Translations under genes and position numbers: made by a program
In this document: positions 7,435 to 16,320 of the stretch, piece by piece
Numbering within the stretch: the stretch's first letter is position 1
Layout: each line of letters begins with the position of its first letter
Source: a virus
Length of the DNA: 37,384 nucleotides
Strand: one strand, 5' to 3'
IMG/VR virus record: IMGVR_UViG_3300036766_000196
Location: 1-37,384 of that record
Notes under the pieces: model-generated
The model's database searches: none
Seen by the model: the letters and a program-made list of their open reading frames with translations, nothing else
Told to the model about the DNA's origin: nothing

Positions 7435-9144
7435 ATGGCGGCTTATACATCGGTTAAGTCCGGTGATTGGAATGATGTTGCTGTGTGGTCTTCGGGTTTT
7501 CCGATAGCAGGTGATACCTTCACGATATCATCGAATCACACGATTTTTGTAAGAGGAATAGAGGCCTGCGCAAGCGGTACTTGTAATGGTAATTTAAAGA
7601 TAAATGATAATTGCTCTTTAACCCTATCCGGCAATTTAACGGTTGTTGGCAGCGCCAACAATGGCACTGTTACGCTTTATCCGTCCTCTTCATTGAAGTT
7701 TTCAGGAACAGATAGGCAATTCATTTTTAACGGAACGGCGGCTAACCTTGTTTCTCTAGTTAGTGTATCTGCCGGGCCAAACAATAGGCCTTATTTTGGC
7801 GGTGCCACAAATACCGATAACGTGTATTTTATATCAAGTACTGGCTTGGTTTACGACAGGCTTATGTCGTTTAACTGTTCATATGTTGACTTTAGATATG
7901 TTTTTGATACGGTTAACCGCTATTTCATAAACAATGGCCAGCACGGCGGAACTGTTGATAACAGTTGGTATTTTACACATTGCCTTTTTGATTACTGTGG
8001 TAATGTCAGGTATGGATCTGGATCAGCCCCCGGTGGGGATGTTCAAATAAAGCTAGTTAATTGTGATTTTAGACATCCGAAGCATACACAATGGATTGAT
8101 TACACCGCCGACATCGCAATCAATCCAGAGGTTATTAAGTTTTTAGACTGTACATTCTCAGGCACTTCCGTTGGTGAGGAATTCAGAATAACAAACGGAT
8201 CAACCGGGGCAAACGATATTCTTGTTTCAGGCTGTATTTTTGAAGACACATTCTATATCAATCTAGGCGGCTATCCGGTAACGGCTGATTTCGTACACTG
8301 GTACAACGCCTATGTAGGTAGCAATCCGAATTGCTATAATACCTCAAATCCAGGCGGATGGATGGTAAATGATTCTGTCATGTATTCAACTGTAGCCAAT
8401 GCGCATATGTGTACAGAAAATGGAACCGCGCCAACAAGCACTAATACATGGCAAGATAATATACTTTATGCATCCGACGCGGCGGCCAATTTGTTTGGCT
8501 TTAATCAGCCAATTACAATGCAAAGGAATACTACAATTGGCGGGAACGGATGCGTTAGCACCTCAGCCAACGCCGGAACCGTGGATATAACCAGGCATAC
8601 TCATATTCACAAAACGGCAAACTTTGATACAACCTTACTGTTTGAAACAAGTAATTTCACTGGCACGGTGAATTTCACAAGCTCAATTCTGTACGGTATC
8701 GCGAACGCAGCCGAGCATGTTATCAACTCCCTTGCAGCGGCGCAGACGCTTGGGCGGATTGGGTATAATTGCAACTATAATGTTGGCGGGACCGTGTATA
8801 ACAATGTTTCAATAACAACCAACAATACGGGAAGTGACATTACATCAAATCCTTTATTTAACAATGTTGATGTAACCATTGCGTCATGGGATACATCTTT
8901 AGGCGGTGCAGGTACAGTAAGCAACGCCTTTGCAGAGATGTTGAAACTAAACGGTTTCGCAAGAGACGCCACACCGGCAACTTTCAATCCAGCATACAGT
9001 AAATCGGCATTATTGACTTATCTTAGAAGCGGTTTCACACCAAGGAACAGAGCATTGAAACAAACAGGCTATTTAAGCGTTGACATTGGCTCTCAAGCAT
9101 ATAATCCGCTGCCTCCGAAAAACACAATGTTAGGATTAGGTTAA
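7435..9144 (+). CDS. Beta-helix tail spike or receptor-binding protein
   Basis: The 569-residue protein opens with a G8-like segment (SGDWNDVAVWSSGFPIAGDT and a following TISSNHTI), common at the start of secreted beta-helix proteins. Most of the rest (about 50-500) shows short repeating Asn/Gly/Ser/Val-rich strands such as VKFLDCTFSGTSVG-type turns (VIKFLDCTFSG, ILVSGCIFED, FTHCLFDYCG), the pattern of a right-handed parallel beta-helix. Such proteins bind or cut host surface polysaccharide. No catalytic residues can be assigned. The C-terminal YNPLPPKNTMLGLG tail may be a trimerisation or attachment end. Confidence 0.65.
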   Translation: MAAYTSVKSGDWNDVAVWSSGFPIAGDTFTISSNHTIFVRGIEACASGTCNGNLKINDNCSLTLSGNLTVVGSANNGTVTLYPSSSLKFSGTDRQFIFNGTAANLVSLVSVSAGPNNRPYFGGATNTDNVYFISSTGLVYDRLMSFNCSYVDFRYVFDTVNRYFINNGQHGGTVDNSWYFTHCLFDYCGNVRYGSGSAPGGDVQIKLVNCDFRHPKHTQWIDYTADIAINPEVIKFLDCTFSGTSVGEEFRITNGSTGANDILVSGCIFEDTFYINLGGYPVTADFVHWYNAYVGSNPNCYNTSNPGGWMVNDSVMYSTVANAHMCTENGTAPTSTNTWQDNILYASDAAANLFGFNQPITMQRNTTIGGNGCVSTSANAGTVDITRHTHIHKTANFDTTLLFETSNFTGTVNFTSSILYGIANAAEHVINSLAAAQTLGRIGYNCNYNVGGTVYNNVSITTNNTGSDITSNPLFNNVDVTIASWDTSLGGAGTVSNAFAEMLKLNGFARDATPATFNPAYSKSALLTYLRSGFTPRNRALKQTGYLSVDIGSQAYNPLPPKNTMLGLG

Positions 9145-9641
9145 TGGCTGATACATTTGTTGCAAATCCAGGAAGCGGTGGGAATACGTTTGCTTCTGAC
9201 GATATTGGATCAGTGCATTACCCAAGGCACAAAATAGCCTGGGGAGCGGACGGATCGGCAACAGATGCATCTGTTGCCGCACCCCTGCCGGTGCAGAGCG
9301 TACAAGAAACGTCATCCATGACCGCATCGGGGACGTTACTGACACCTAAGTTTGCGGTGATATCCGCCTCTGCATCTGGCGATAATGTGCTAGTCGCATC
9401 TGTTGCAAGTAAAAAAATACGTGTTTTAAGTTATGTGATTATGTCAGAGGGAACTGTTGCCGTCACCTTTAGGCAAGGAACCACGGCTATCACCGGGGCT
9501 TTTCCTTTGGTCATAAACACCGGTATTTCTGCCGCTTATAATCCATTGGGGTTTTTTGAAACACCAGTAACCACGGCATTGAATCTGAATCTATCAGCAG
9601 CAATAGGCGTAAGGGGGCATTTGACCTATGTGGAAGTCTAG
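9144..9641 (+). CDS. Virion structural protein
   Basis: The ATG overlaps the upstream stop (TAATG). The 165-residue protein contains DDIGSVHYPRHKIAWGADGS (19-38) followed by PLPVQ, a module seen repeatedly in phage tail, capsid-fibre and baseplate-like proteins. The remainder is a beta-rich region with VASKKIRVLSYVIMSEGTVA, resembling small beta-sandwich decoration domains. It lies in a run of small structural genes between the spike and the scaffold. Its exact location in the particle is not known. Confidence 0.6.
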   Translation: MADTFVANPGSGGNTFASDDIGSVHYPRHKIAWGADGSATDASVAAPLPVQSVQETSSMTASGTLLTPKFAVISASASGDNVLVASVASKKIRVLSYVIMSEGTVAVTFRQGTTAITGAFPLVINTGISAAYNPLGFFETPVTTALNLNLSAAIGVRGHLTYVEV

Positions 9642-9653
9642 TGGCTAATAACA

Positions 9654-9947
9654 ATGGCTAATAACACCGGCACCGCCACGATTGACTTTGGGGCCGCCCC
9701 TGGACTGAATGAAACCAGCGTTGCCGTGACAGGGCAGGGCACAATTAGCGCCACCAGCAAAGCCGAGGCTTATTTCATGGCGGATGACACCGCCACAGGC
9801 CACACAGCCGCTGATCACAGATATGCCGCCTCACTCATGGGGCTAACTTGTGGCACCCCTTCGGCGGGGACTGGTTTTACCATTTACGCGCGATCAGAAC
9901 ATAAACATCAAGGCCAATTCTCAATTCGTTGGGTCTGGGCCGACTAA
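9654..9947 (+). CDS. Small virion protein, beta-rich
   Basis: The 97-residue protein begins TGTATIDFGAAPGLNETSVA and continues with AEAYFMADDTATGHTAADHR, a pattern I associate with small phage structural proteins of unknown fold found near tail or fibre genes. No enzyme motif is present. The start is supported by context. A 12-bp duplication (TGGCTAATAACA at 9642-9653 and 9655-9666) surrounds the ATG and suggests a local slippage event at the junction with the previous gene. Confidence 0.55.
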   Translation: MANNTGTATIDFGAAPGLNETSVAVTGQGTISATSKAEAYFMADDTATGHTAADHRYAASLMGLTCGTPSAGTGFTIYARSEHKHQGQFSIRWVWAD

Positions 9948-9961
9948 AAAGAGGTAATACT

Positions 9962-11413
9962 ATGGCTTTAGATTCAGTTTTAGGTACAGGCAGCAATACA
10001 GCAGGAAAGGCGAACGTAGACACCAACTACAATCTACAGGTCAACCTACCCTATGGTACACAAGGCGGTGGTGTTGCTGCGACTGGGTTCGCCGCTTTAG
10101 TAGTTGAAGAAGATGACGGATCAGTGACGGGTACGCGAGTCGTTAAAAAACTCACCGCGTGCGAAGACGGGGCTTTGAATATCGCCCAATTTACCCGCGT
10201 TCTCTCGGAGACGTTCCCCGGATCAGCGCTTAATACTACTTTATACACCACCGTTCTGTCCACCATGACCACAACAGTCGCTGGCGGGTTTGTCAACTTG
10301 AATGCCGGACTATCCACCGCCTCGGGGGCGGTGGCGCGTGTTACTTCTTACCGGGGTTTTCAGATTGATCCAGGCGCTCACACCATTGCGGAATTGATTG
10401 TTAATCTAACCCAATTACCCGTTACTAACAATGTGACTGAATGGGGCTTGGGTTATGCGTCAGGCACGTCAGCGCCAACTGACGGAGCATTCTTCAGACT
10501 GAATGCAGCCGGTGAATTCAGATGTATTGTAAATAATAATGGAACTGAAACCCAGTCGGGCACATTAACATTTTCCACGCTTGTTGGTGCCGCCATCACA
10601 AAAGAGTTCTATATCATTTTCAACGATTCCTCGGTGATGTTCTATATTGGCGAAACATTCGTTGCAGAAATTGCAGTATCTGCCGCCGGTGGGCTGACTT
10701 TATCATCAATGAATCTTCCCTTATTGCTAAGAACCTATAATTCGGCGGCAACGGGGGCGGCGCAGGTCTTAAAGTGTGCAGGCTGGTCGGTTAGACAAAA
10801 TATGTCGGATATGTCCAAACCTTGGGGCGAGATCATTGCCGGGGGCGGTGGTAATGCAAGCCAGGGCCAAACAGGTCAAACATTAGGTAGCACGGCGAAC
10901 TATGCGAACAGCACAAACCCAACAGCCGCAGTACCCACCAATACCACGGCGGCATTAGGTACTGGCTTAGGGGGTCAGTTCTGGGAAACAGGGACAATCG
11001 CCGTGAACACAGACGGCATTATCTGTAGTTTCCAAGTCCCAGCCGGATCTTCAACCGCGCCAGGGCGAGGGCTTTATATCACTATGGTTGGATGCGATTC
11101 ATTTATACAAACCGTTATCGCCGGTGGGCCGCTTATTTGTCAATGGTCTCTAGCGTATGGCCATACAAATGTATCCCTTGCAACAACGGAAACTGCTACA
11201 GCAAAAGCCCCAAGGCGTGTGCCTTTGCATCTTCAACCAATCACCGCCACCCAAGCTGTATCAACAATCGTCGGGAATTTTCATGAAACATTTGATCCAC
11301 CTATTTTTGTTCAGCCAGGTGAGTTTATCGCGTTGGTTAAAAAACATATAGGCACGGTTCTTACTTCTGGAACTATAGCTCACGTTGTTACCTTCAATGG
11401 TTATTGGGAATAG
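9962..11413 (+). CDS. Large virion structural protein, possibly tail fibre or decoration
   Basis: I chose ATG at 9962 because it follows a GAGGT ribosome site. A longer frame from TTG at 9929 lacks one. The 483-residue product opens ALDSVLGTGSNTAGKANVDT and has many Thr/Gly/Ala-rich segments. The central part (about 90-260) includes GAHTIAELIVNLTQLPVTN and AFFRLNAAGEFRCIVNNNG, which resembles a concanavalin-like jelly-roll. The C-terminal part ends in HETFDPPIFVQPGEFIALVK, a jelly-roll-like strand pattern seen in other phage surface proteins. The function is inferred from position and composition only. Confidence 0.55.
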   Translation: MALDSVLGTGSNTAGKANVDTNYNLQVNLPYGTQGGGVAATGFAALVVEEDDGSVTGTRVVKKLTACEDGALNIAQFTRVLSETFPGSALNTTLYTTVLSTMTTTVAGGFVNLNAGLSTASGAVARVTSYRGFQIDPGAHTIAELIVNLTQLPVTNNVTEWGLGYASGTSAPTDGAFFRLNAAGEFRCIVNNNGTETQSGTLTFSTLVGAAITKEFYIIFNDSSVMFYIGETFVAEIAVSAAGGLTLSSMNLPLLLRTYNSAATGAAQVLKCAGWSVRQNMSDMSKPWGEIIAGGGGNASQGQTGQTLGSTANYANSTNPTAAVPTNTTAALGTGLGGQFWETGTIAVNTDGIICSFQVPAGSSTAPGRGLYITMVGCDSFIQTVIAGGPLICQWSLAYGHTNVSLATTETATAKAPRRVPLHLQPITATQAVSTIVGNFHETFDPPIFVQPGEFIALVKKHIGTVLTSGTIAHVVTFNGYWE

Positions 11414-11431
11414 AAATAGCTAGGATATAAA

Positions 11432-12205
11432 ATGGCCTTACTTCTTATTGTTGGTAATACGGAGATAGGCCAAGGCGGCGCCGCCGCACCAAGTCCGGTG
11501 ATGGGTTTATTGCTTGCCGGAACTAGCAGCAATATAGTAAAGGCAATACCTTCAACAACATTAAGACTTATAAGCCTTGCCCCAAGTTTTCATAAAACTT
11601 TTGTAAAAGCTGTTCCTTCCACAACGTTGAAGCTAACAACGTTCGTTCCCGCGGGGACGGTTGCTATCCCTGGTGTTATTGTGAAGGCTATTCCTTCCAC
11701 AACATTAAGATTGTTAACTTTTTCGCCTGTCTTTGTAAAGACTATTAGCAAGGCAATACCTTCAGCTACTTTAAGGTTGACCTCTTTCGCCCCTGTTGGA
11801 GTTGTTGCAATAGCAGGGCAAATAACAAAAGCCATCCCATCCGGTTATTTAACGTTTACCGCTTTTGCCCCGCAGTTTATAAATACCGGCACAACGACTA
11901 CAACAACAGTGACCAGGCCAGCCGCCGGTGGTGGAATAAGACACCGACCACAACGGCTTGTAATTATCGGCAAGAAAAGATATCGGGTCGATAGTTATGA
12001 TCAAGAAATGTATTTGCTCAGAAAATACCTTAAAGAGCAAAACGAGTTATTAGATGAAGAAGTTAACAGGAAAGAGAATAAAAAGGTAACTGTAAGGCTT
12101 CTAAAGAGCAAGATTGAATTAACTGAAACAAGAATGACAAGGGTGAGTGAGCAATGGAGAATCAATCAGGAAAACGAAGACATTATGCTAATGTTGGTGG
12201 CATAA
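11432..12205 (+). CDS. Repeat-containing virion protein with coiled-coil tail
   Basis: The 257-residue protein holds five copies of a 15-residue repeat (KAIPSTTLRLISLAP type) at residues 37-51, 59-73, 85-99, 107-121 and 133-147. The spacing alternates 22, 26, 22, 26 residues, so the true unit is a 48-residue double repeat. Proline-bounded beta repeats of this kind occur in phage fibre-like proteins. After a Thr-rich linker, residues 165-250 are charged and probably coiled coil (EMYLLRKYLKEQNELLDEE). The last 52 bases overlap the next gene. The function is unknown, and a surface or assembly protein is likely. Confidence 0.55.
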   Translation: MALLLIVGNTEIGQGGAAAPSPVMGLLLAGTSSNIVKAIPSTTLRLISLAPSFHKTFVKAVPSTTLKLTTFVPAGTVAIPGVIVKAIPSTTLRLLTFSPVFVKTISKAIPSATLRLTSFAPVGVVAIAGQITKAIPSGYLTFTAFAPQFINTGTTTTTTVTRPAAGGGIRHRPQRLVIIGKKRYRVDSYDQEMYLLRKYLKEQNELLDEEVNRKENKKVTVRLLKSKIELTETRMTRVSEQWRINQENEDIMLMLVA

Positions 12206-12465
12206 CAGAATTTGAATTAATGCAGATTAGGCGTGAGGGGAACGTCTCTGAAGAACATTTAAAATCGCTCAGTGGCTATTTTGAGAAGATAAGAAAAGTC
12301 ATTCATGAGAAATGGGAAATCATTTCAATTTCAGATGATGAAACATCGAAAATATTAAAACACCAATTGACCGCCTTAAATGAACTAGAACGATTAATGT
12401 CATTAGATGTTTCAAGGGGCAAACAAGCTTCTAAAAAATTAGAGGATAGATATGCAAACCGATAA
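12154..12465 (+). CDS. Small helical protein before the scaffold gene
   Basis: The 103-residue protein is highly charged and helical, with heptad-like stretches (SEEHLKSLSGYFEKIRKVIH). It overlaps the upstream gene by 52 bases and the scaffold gene by 14, giving tight translational coupling. The ATG at 12154 follows GTGAGTGAG, a modest ribosome site. Position next to scaffold and capsid suggests an assembly helper, but I do not recognise a family. Confidence 0.5.
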   Translation: MENQSGKRRHYANVGGITEFELMQIRREGNVSEEHLKSLSGYFEKIRKVIHEKWEIISISDDETSKILKHQLTALNELERLMSLDVSRGKQASKKLEDRYANR

Positions 12466-13573
12466 AACTGAGCAAGTATTTCTTGATAAATTAAAAGCAG
12501 TAAAAACAAATCAAGCAAATGTAAAACGTGAACCAGAAAAGCGTGAACCATCTACCGAGCCTGTCGCTAACGCCGTAGACGCGGATAACACGCAAGAAGA
12601 TAATACGCAAGAAACGGTTGGCACAAATGCCACAGATGATATTGAAACCAGTCAAATAGAAGCAACTGAAGCTATTGAAGCTACTGAAGCAATTAATAAA
12701 GAAACGAACACGGATAAAGAAGTTAGGAGCGATGCCGAGGAAGTCGAACTAGATGCCGATCAGCTTGCACGTTTACTAGGTCTTGAATCAAATAATCTTA
12801 TTGTTGATAATAATGGTAAGGTTAAAATCAAGACTAAAGTCAACGGCCAAGACAGTGAATCTACCTTGCAAGACTTAGTCCGAGCCTACCAAACCGATGC
12901 TTACTTGTCCAACAAAGGCCGAGAAGTGGCCAAACTGGAAGAGCAACGCAAGCTTGAGCTTGCCGAGTTCATGAACAGAGCAGAAACGCACGCACAGCAG
13001 CAAGCAGCATTATTAAATGTCCTGAAAGAAACTTATTTACAAAGAACGTCCGAAGCAGAGCTGAAGATATTAAGGGAAAGCGACCCAGCCGAGTATGCGG
13101 CGCGAAAGGAAGAAATTAGAGATAAGGAAATCAAGTTGTCGAATATTGCCGCAGAAGCAACCAGAAACTATGAGGAAGCACATAGACGCTACAATGAAGA
13201 ACAAGAAAAGCATAAACAAACATTTCTTGTTGAACAGTATCATGTTCTTGAAAAATCAATCCCTAACTTCAAAACATCCTTGGAGCCAATCAAAAGCCAT
13301 GCGATGGAATTGGGGTTTAGTGAAAAAGAACTGAATCATGTCTATGACTCTCGAATAGTTCAAGCCTTATATGAATCTATGCAGTACAGAAAAGGTTTGT
13401 CTGGAGCCAAGACCAAGCTTTCAAAGACTTTACCTAAAGTCTTAAAGCCAGGGGCAAGGCGGGATAATTCTCAGTTTTCACTCGATAAGATTGCCGCACA
13501 AAGAGCCGTTCTTAAAAAATCAGGCAGCATTGATGATGCACTTGCTTTACTTAAATCAATGAGGAAAAAATAA
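12452..13573 (+). CDS. Capsid scaffolding protein
   Basis: Scaffold proteins guide procapsid assembly and then leave the head. This 373-residue protein fits by composition. It has an acidic disordered N-terminal third (Glu/Thr/Asp-rich, with ATEAIEATEA repeats near 70-80), a long charged coiled-coil middle (about 155-250), and a short basic C-terminal helix ending DDALALLKSMRKK that could contact the shell. It directly precedes the major capsid gene, with a one-base TAATG overlap. No protease motif is seen. Confidence 0.75.
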   Translation: MQTDKTEQVFLDKLKAVKTNQANVKREPEKREPSTEPVANAVDADNTQEDNTQETVGTNATDDIETSQIEATEAIEATEAINKETNTDKEVRSDAEEVELDADQLARLLGLESNNLIVDNNGKVKIKTKVNGQDSESTLQDLVRAYQTDAYLSNKGREVAKLEEQRKLELAEFMNRAETHAQQQAALLNVLKETYLQRTSEAELKILRESDPAEYAARKEEIRDKEIKLSNIAAEATRNYEEAHRRYNEEQEKHKQTFLVEQYHVLEKSIPNFKTSLEPIKSHAMELGFSEKELNHVYDSRIVQALYESMQYRKGLSGAKTKLSKTLPKVLKPGARRDNSQFSLDKIAAQRAVLKKSGSIDDALALLKSMRKK

Positions 13574-14538
13574 TGGCACTACCAGTCAATACAATCACCA
13601 CGTTTGATCGGTCAACAATGAATCGTGAAGATTTATCAGACATGATCTATGACGTATCGCCCACGGACACACCGTTTATTTCCGGCATTTCTCGTGTCAA
13701 AGCAACCGCAACCCTTCATGAATGGCAATCAGACGTTCTTGATACTGCTACATCACAAGCCTATCTGGAAGGCGATGACGCAACAGCCGACGCCGCTGCC
13801 GCGCCCACTCGCCTTTCAAATCGTTGTCAGATTTTCCGTAAAGTCATTTCCGTATCTGGCACACAGCGAGCCGTTCGCTCCGCCGGTACATCGGATGAAT
13901 ATGACCGTTTATTGCTGAAAAAAGGCAAGGAATTGAAGCGGAATATTGAGTTTACCTTGCTGGCCGCTCGAAACAAGGACACGCCAACCGGCACAGCAAC
14001 CGCCCGATCAGTAGGCGGTGTTGCAGCATGGCTTGGAACAAACTTGTTTAAAATGACAGCCACAGGCACCACGCCTGGTGGTGGGACAGGTTACGTAGCG
14101 GGAACCGGTATTACCATCACCACAGCAACCCAGCTGCAAGACCCTGTAGCGACGGTAATCGCCCAATGTTGGAACAACGGCGGTGATCCATCGATCATCA
14201 TGGTGGATTCCAATGCTAAGCGATTCCTGTCTAAATTGACTGGTATCGCAACACTGTACCGTGACGTTCCTCCGAGTTCCCAAGGTCAAATCATCCAGGG
14301 GGCTTCTGTCCTGGTTTCTGACTTCGGTGAACATACCATCGTTCCCAATCGTTTCATGCCGTCAACACAGATTTACTTCCTTGACATGCAATATTGGGCG
14401 GTTGCGGAACTGCGAGGTATTAGTGAAGAAGTTTTGGCTAAAACCGGTGATGCTGATCGGGCCATGTTGATCACTGAATTAACCCTTGAGTGTCGTACCC
14501 CGGCTGCAAGCGGTAAAATTGGTGAGTTGTTATATTAG
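13573..14538 (+). CDS. Major capsid protein, SU10/DUF5309 type
   Basis: This is the main shell protein with an HK97-type fold. The 321 residues show the signature of the SU10/DUF5309 capsid family: NREDLSDMIYDVSPTDTPFI (17-36), ATLHEWQSDVLDTA (46-59), EGDDATADAA, SNRCQIFRKVISVSGTQRAV (82-101) and KKGKELKRNIEFTLL (115-129). The second half has SIIMVDSNAKRFLSKL. A strong terminator follows, as is usual for a highly expressed capsid gene. The upstream neighbour is the scaffold and the downstream neighbours are connector-type genes. Confidence 0.88.
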   Translation: MALPVNTITTFDRSTMNREDLSDMIYDVSPTDTPFISGISRVKATATLHEWQSDVLDTATSQAYLEGDDATADAAAAPTRLSNRCQIFRKVISVSGTQRAVRSAGTSDEYDRLLLKKGKELKRNIEFTLLAARNKDTPTGTATARSVGGVAAWLGTNLFKMTATGTTPGGGTGYVAGTGITITTATQLQDPVATVIAQCWNNGGDPSIIMVDSNAKRFLSKLTGIATLYRDVPPSSQGQIIQGASVLVSDFGEHTIVPNRFMPSTQIYFLDMQYWAVAELRGISEEVLAKTGDADRAMLITELTLECRTPAASGKIGELLY

Positions 14539-14551
14539 GCTTTACTCCTTT

Positions 14552-14574
14552 TGGCCCCTTCGGGGGCCATTTTT
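14552..14574 (+). terminator. Intrinsic terminator after the capsid gene
   Basis: Stem TGGCCCC (14552-14558), tetraloop TTCG (14559-14562), stem GGGGCCA (14563-14569), then TTTTT. The UUCG loop makes it very stable. It probably gives partial termination and also stabilises the capsid mRNA. Confidence 0.9.
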
Positions 14575-14592
14575 AATGGTGAAATTAGAAAC

Positions 14593-14898
14593 ATGAAATT
14601 AGTTGATTATGATCCGTTCTTCGGAATAAGCACTTATTACAAAACACAAGACGGCAAAGGGATTTTATCTGAAGTTCAAGACGTTGAGCCATTTATTGAT
14701 ATAAACAAGAATATCGCAGATTCTTTGGATAAACGACAAAACTTGTGGATGGTGGGCGAAATCCCGTTAACCATCTGTCATAAATGGGCTATTGAATGCG
14801 GCCATAAGATGTTTAGTAAAGAATGGCAAGAATACTCAAAAAAACAATTAAATAATCCAGATTATAAGATGTTTAATCAAGCAAAAATAAAACTATGA
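14593..14898 (+). CDS. Conserved small head/neck protein
   Basis: I chose ATG at 14593. A longer frame starts inside the terminator hairpin. The 101-residue product begins KLVDYDPFFGISTYYKTQDG and continues QDVEPFIDINKNIADSL, followed by a KWAIECGHKMF motif. I recognise this pattern as a short protein found just after the capsid gene in many podovirus-like and T7-like environmental phages, where it is thought to be a virion or assembly component. The stop overlaps the following start (ATGA). Confidence 0.6.
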   Translation: MKLVDYDPFFGISTYYKTQDGKGILSEVQDVEPFIDINKNIADSLDKRQNLWMVGEIPLTICHKWAIECGHKMFSKEWQEYSKKQLNNPDYKMFNQAKIKL

Positions 14899-16265
14899 CA
14901 ACAGATAAACATATCATCGCAAGAGATGCTTACGCTAATAAAGATTATCAAACCGCTCTTGAAGCAATAAACGATATATTAGACGATAACCCAAATGATT
15001 CAGCCGCCTTATTTATTCTTGGCGGGATCCTCATTCAAACAAATAAGAAAGGCCTCGCTTACAACATATATGCAAGATGCGCGAAACAAATACCCGAAAG
15101 CGCCGAAGTCTGGGGTAATTTCGGAAGATGCCAATCCGATGATCCCGACGGCTGGAATAAATCAATGGAATGTTTTAATAAATCCCTTGAATTAAACCCA
15201 GAATCTTATATAACAATGGCGAATATATCTAGTTTGTATTTACAGCAATGCAAGCCAAAAGAAGCCCTTATGTGGGCCTTTAGGTCATTATCAATAAACC
15301 CGGATTACAATGTTGCCCAATCTTGTCTTGGATTCTGCTATTTGTATCTTGGTGAGTGGGATAAAGGTTTCGAGTATTACCATGCAATGACAGGGCACGC
15401 CTCAAGACCGCATATTCTCTATAACGACTTGCCGGAATGGGACGGAACACCAGGGCAGACTATCATCGTTAACGGCGAACAAGGGATAGGGGATGAAATA
15501 GTCTTTTCTTCATTAATCCCGGATATTGCTAAAAATAACCGTGTGGTTTATGACTGCATGCCTAGATTAGAATCTTTAATGAAGCGCTCCATGCCAGACA
15601 ATGTTTTTGTGGTCGGTGGACGGTGGAAAGATGAGATTTTCCTACCTGAAAATTTCCAGCCAACCGCCAGAATTACACAAGCAGGTCTAGGGAAGTATTG
15701 CAGAAAAACAGATTCCGACTTTAATGGCGATCCTTATTTGGTGGCCGACAAAGACATGAGGAAGGCTATGCGAGGCTTGCTTGATTCTTTGGGATCGAAG
15801 CCAAAAATCGGCATAGCCTGGACGGGCGGGACGAAACAAAGTCGTATGCACTTCAGAAATAGAACCCTTGAGGACTTAACGCCTTTATTAAGGAATGATT
15901 CAGTTACCTGGATATCGCTGGAATACAAAGATAAAAGCATTGAAATTGAAGACTACTTCAAAGCAAGAAATATAAAAATACACCACTATCCTTTTATCAC
16001 TGAAATTAAAGAATACGACATGACCGCTGCCCTTGTAGCAGAGTTAGACTTAGTAATAGCGGTGCCTACGACTGTCACACAATTAGCCGGTGCCATGGGG
16101 GTTCAGGCTTGGGTTATCGTTCCGGAGATAACAGGATGGTTATTCAACCTGACAAAATATGTCTGGGCAAAGAGCGTTAAAACCTTCAGAGCGCCAGACA
16201 TGAAGGCAATGGAAATTAATCTGCACAACTGGTTAATCAGTAGGAGCAAGAAGAATGCCGCTTAA
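14895..16265 (+). CDS. TPR-glycosyltransferase fusion (GT9/OGT-like)
   Basis: Residues 1-165 form tetratricopeptide repeats (for example SYITMANISSLYLQQCKPKE). Residues 185-450 resemble an ADP-heptose-type glycosyltransferase: NGEQGIGDEIVFSSLIPDI (193-211), PKIGIAWTGGTKQSR (303-317), a TLEDLTPLL helix, and MTAALVAELDLVIAVPTTVT near 378-397. The TPR part would dock a protein substrate, as in O-GlcNAc transferase-like enzymes, so glycosylation of a capsid or connector protein is plausible given that the capsid gene lies just upstream. Substrate and sugar are unknown. The gene overlaps both neighbours. Confidence 0.75.
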   Translation: MTTDKHIIARDAYANKDYQTALEAINDILDDNPNDSAALFILGGILIQTNKKGLAYNIYARCAKQIPESAEVWGNFGRCQSDDPDGWNKSMECFNKSLELNPESYITMANISSLYLQQCKPKEALMWAFRSLSINPDYNVAQSCLGFCYLYLGEWDKGFEYYHAMTGHASRPHILYNDLPEWDGTPGQTIIVNGEQGIGDEIVFSSLIPDIAKNNRVVYDCMPRLESLMKRSMPDNVFVVGGRWKDEIFLPENFQPTARITQAGLGKYCRKTDSDFNGDPYLVADKDMRKAMRGLLDSLGSKPKIGIAWTGGTKQSRMHFRNRTLEDLTPLLRNDSVTWISLEYKDKSIEIEDYFKARNIKIHHYPFITEIKEYDMTAALVAELDLVIAVPTTVTQLAGAMGVQAWVIVPEITGWLFNLTKYVWAKSVKTFRAPDMKAMEINLHNWLISRSKKNAA

Positions 16266-16320
16266 AAGTGGGAAATCTAATAAAATAATTTCTCTCAATG
16301 AAAGGCCGGAAAAAGAATAA
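16255..16320 (+). CDS. 21-residue micro-gene, shortened MPLKKGKS-type protein
   Basis: An AGGAG ribosome site (16242-16246) sits about eight bases before the ATG at 16255. The frame encodes MPLKSGKSNKIISLNERPE plus two residues, and its TAA abuts the ATG of the connector gene. The first 12 residues match the start of a roughly 40-residue basic protein (MPLKKGKS...) that I recall beside connector genes in many phages. The usual basic helical tail is missing here. The overlap with the upstream stop supports translational coupling. Confidence 0.6.
   Translation: MPLKSGKSNKIISLNERPEKE

Noticed and set aside
9929-9961. TTG start giving 11 extra residues on the large virion protein
   Set aside because: The in-frame ATG at 9962 has a good GAGGT ribosome site, and the TTG lies inside the previous gene without one.
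14551-14592. Start of the small head protein gene within the capsid terminator
   Set aside because: It would place the first 14 codons in the terminator hairpin. ATG at 14593 starts the conserved part.
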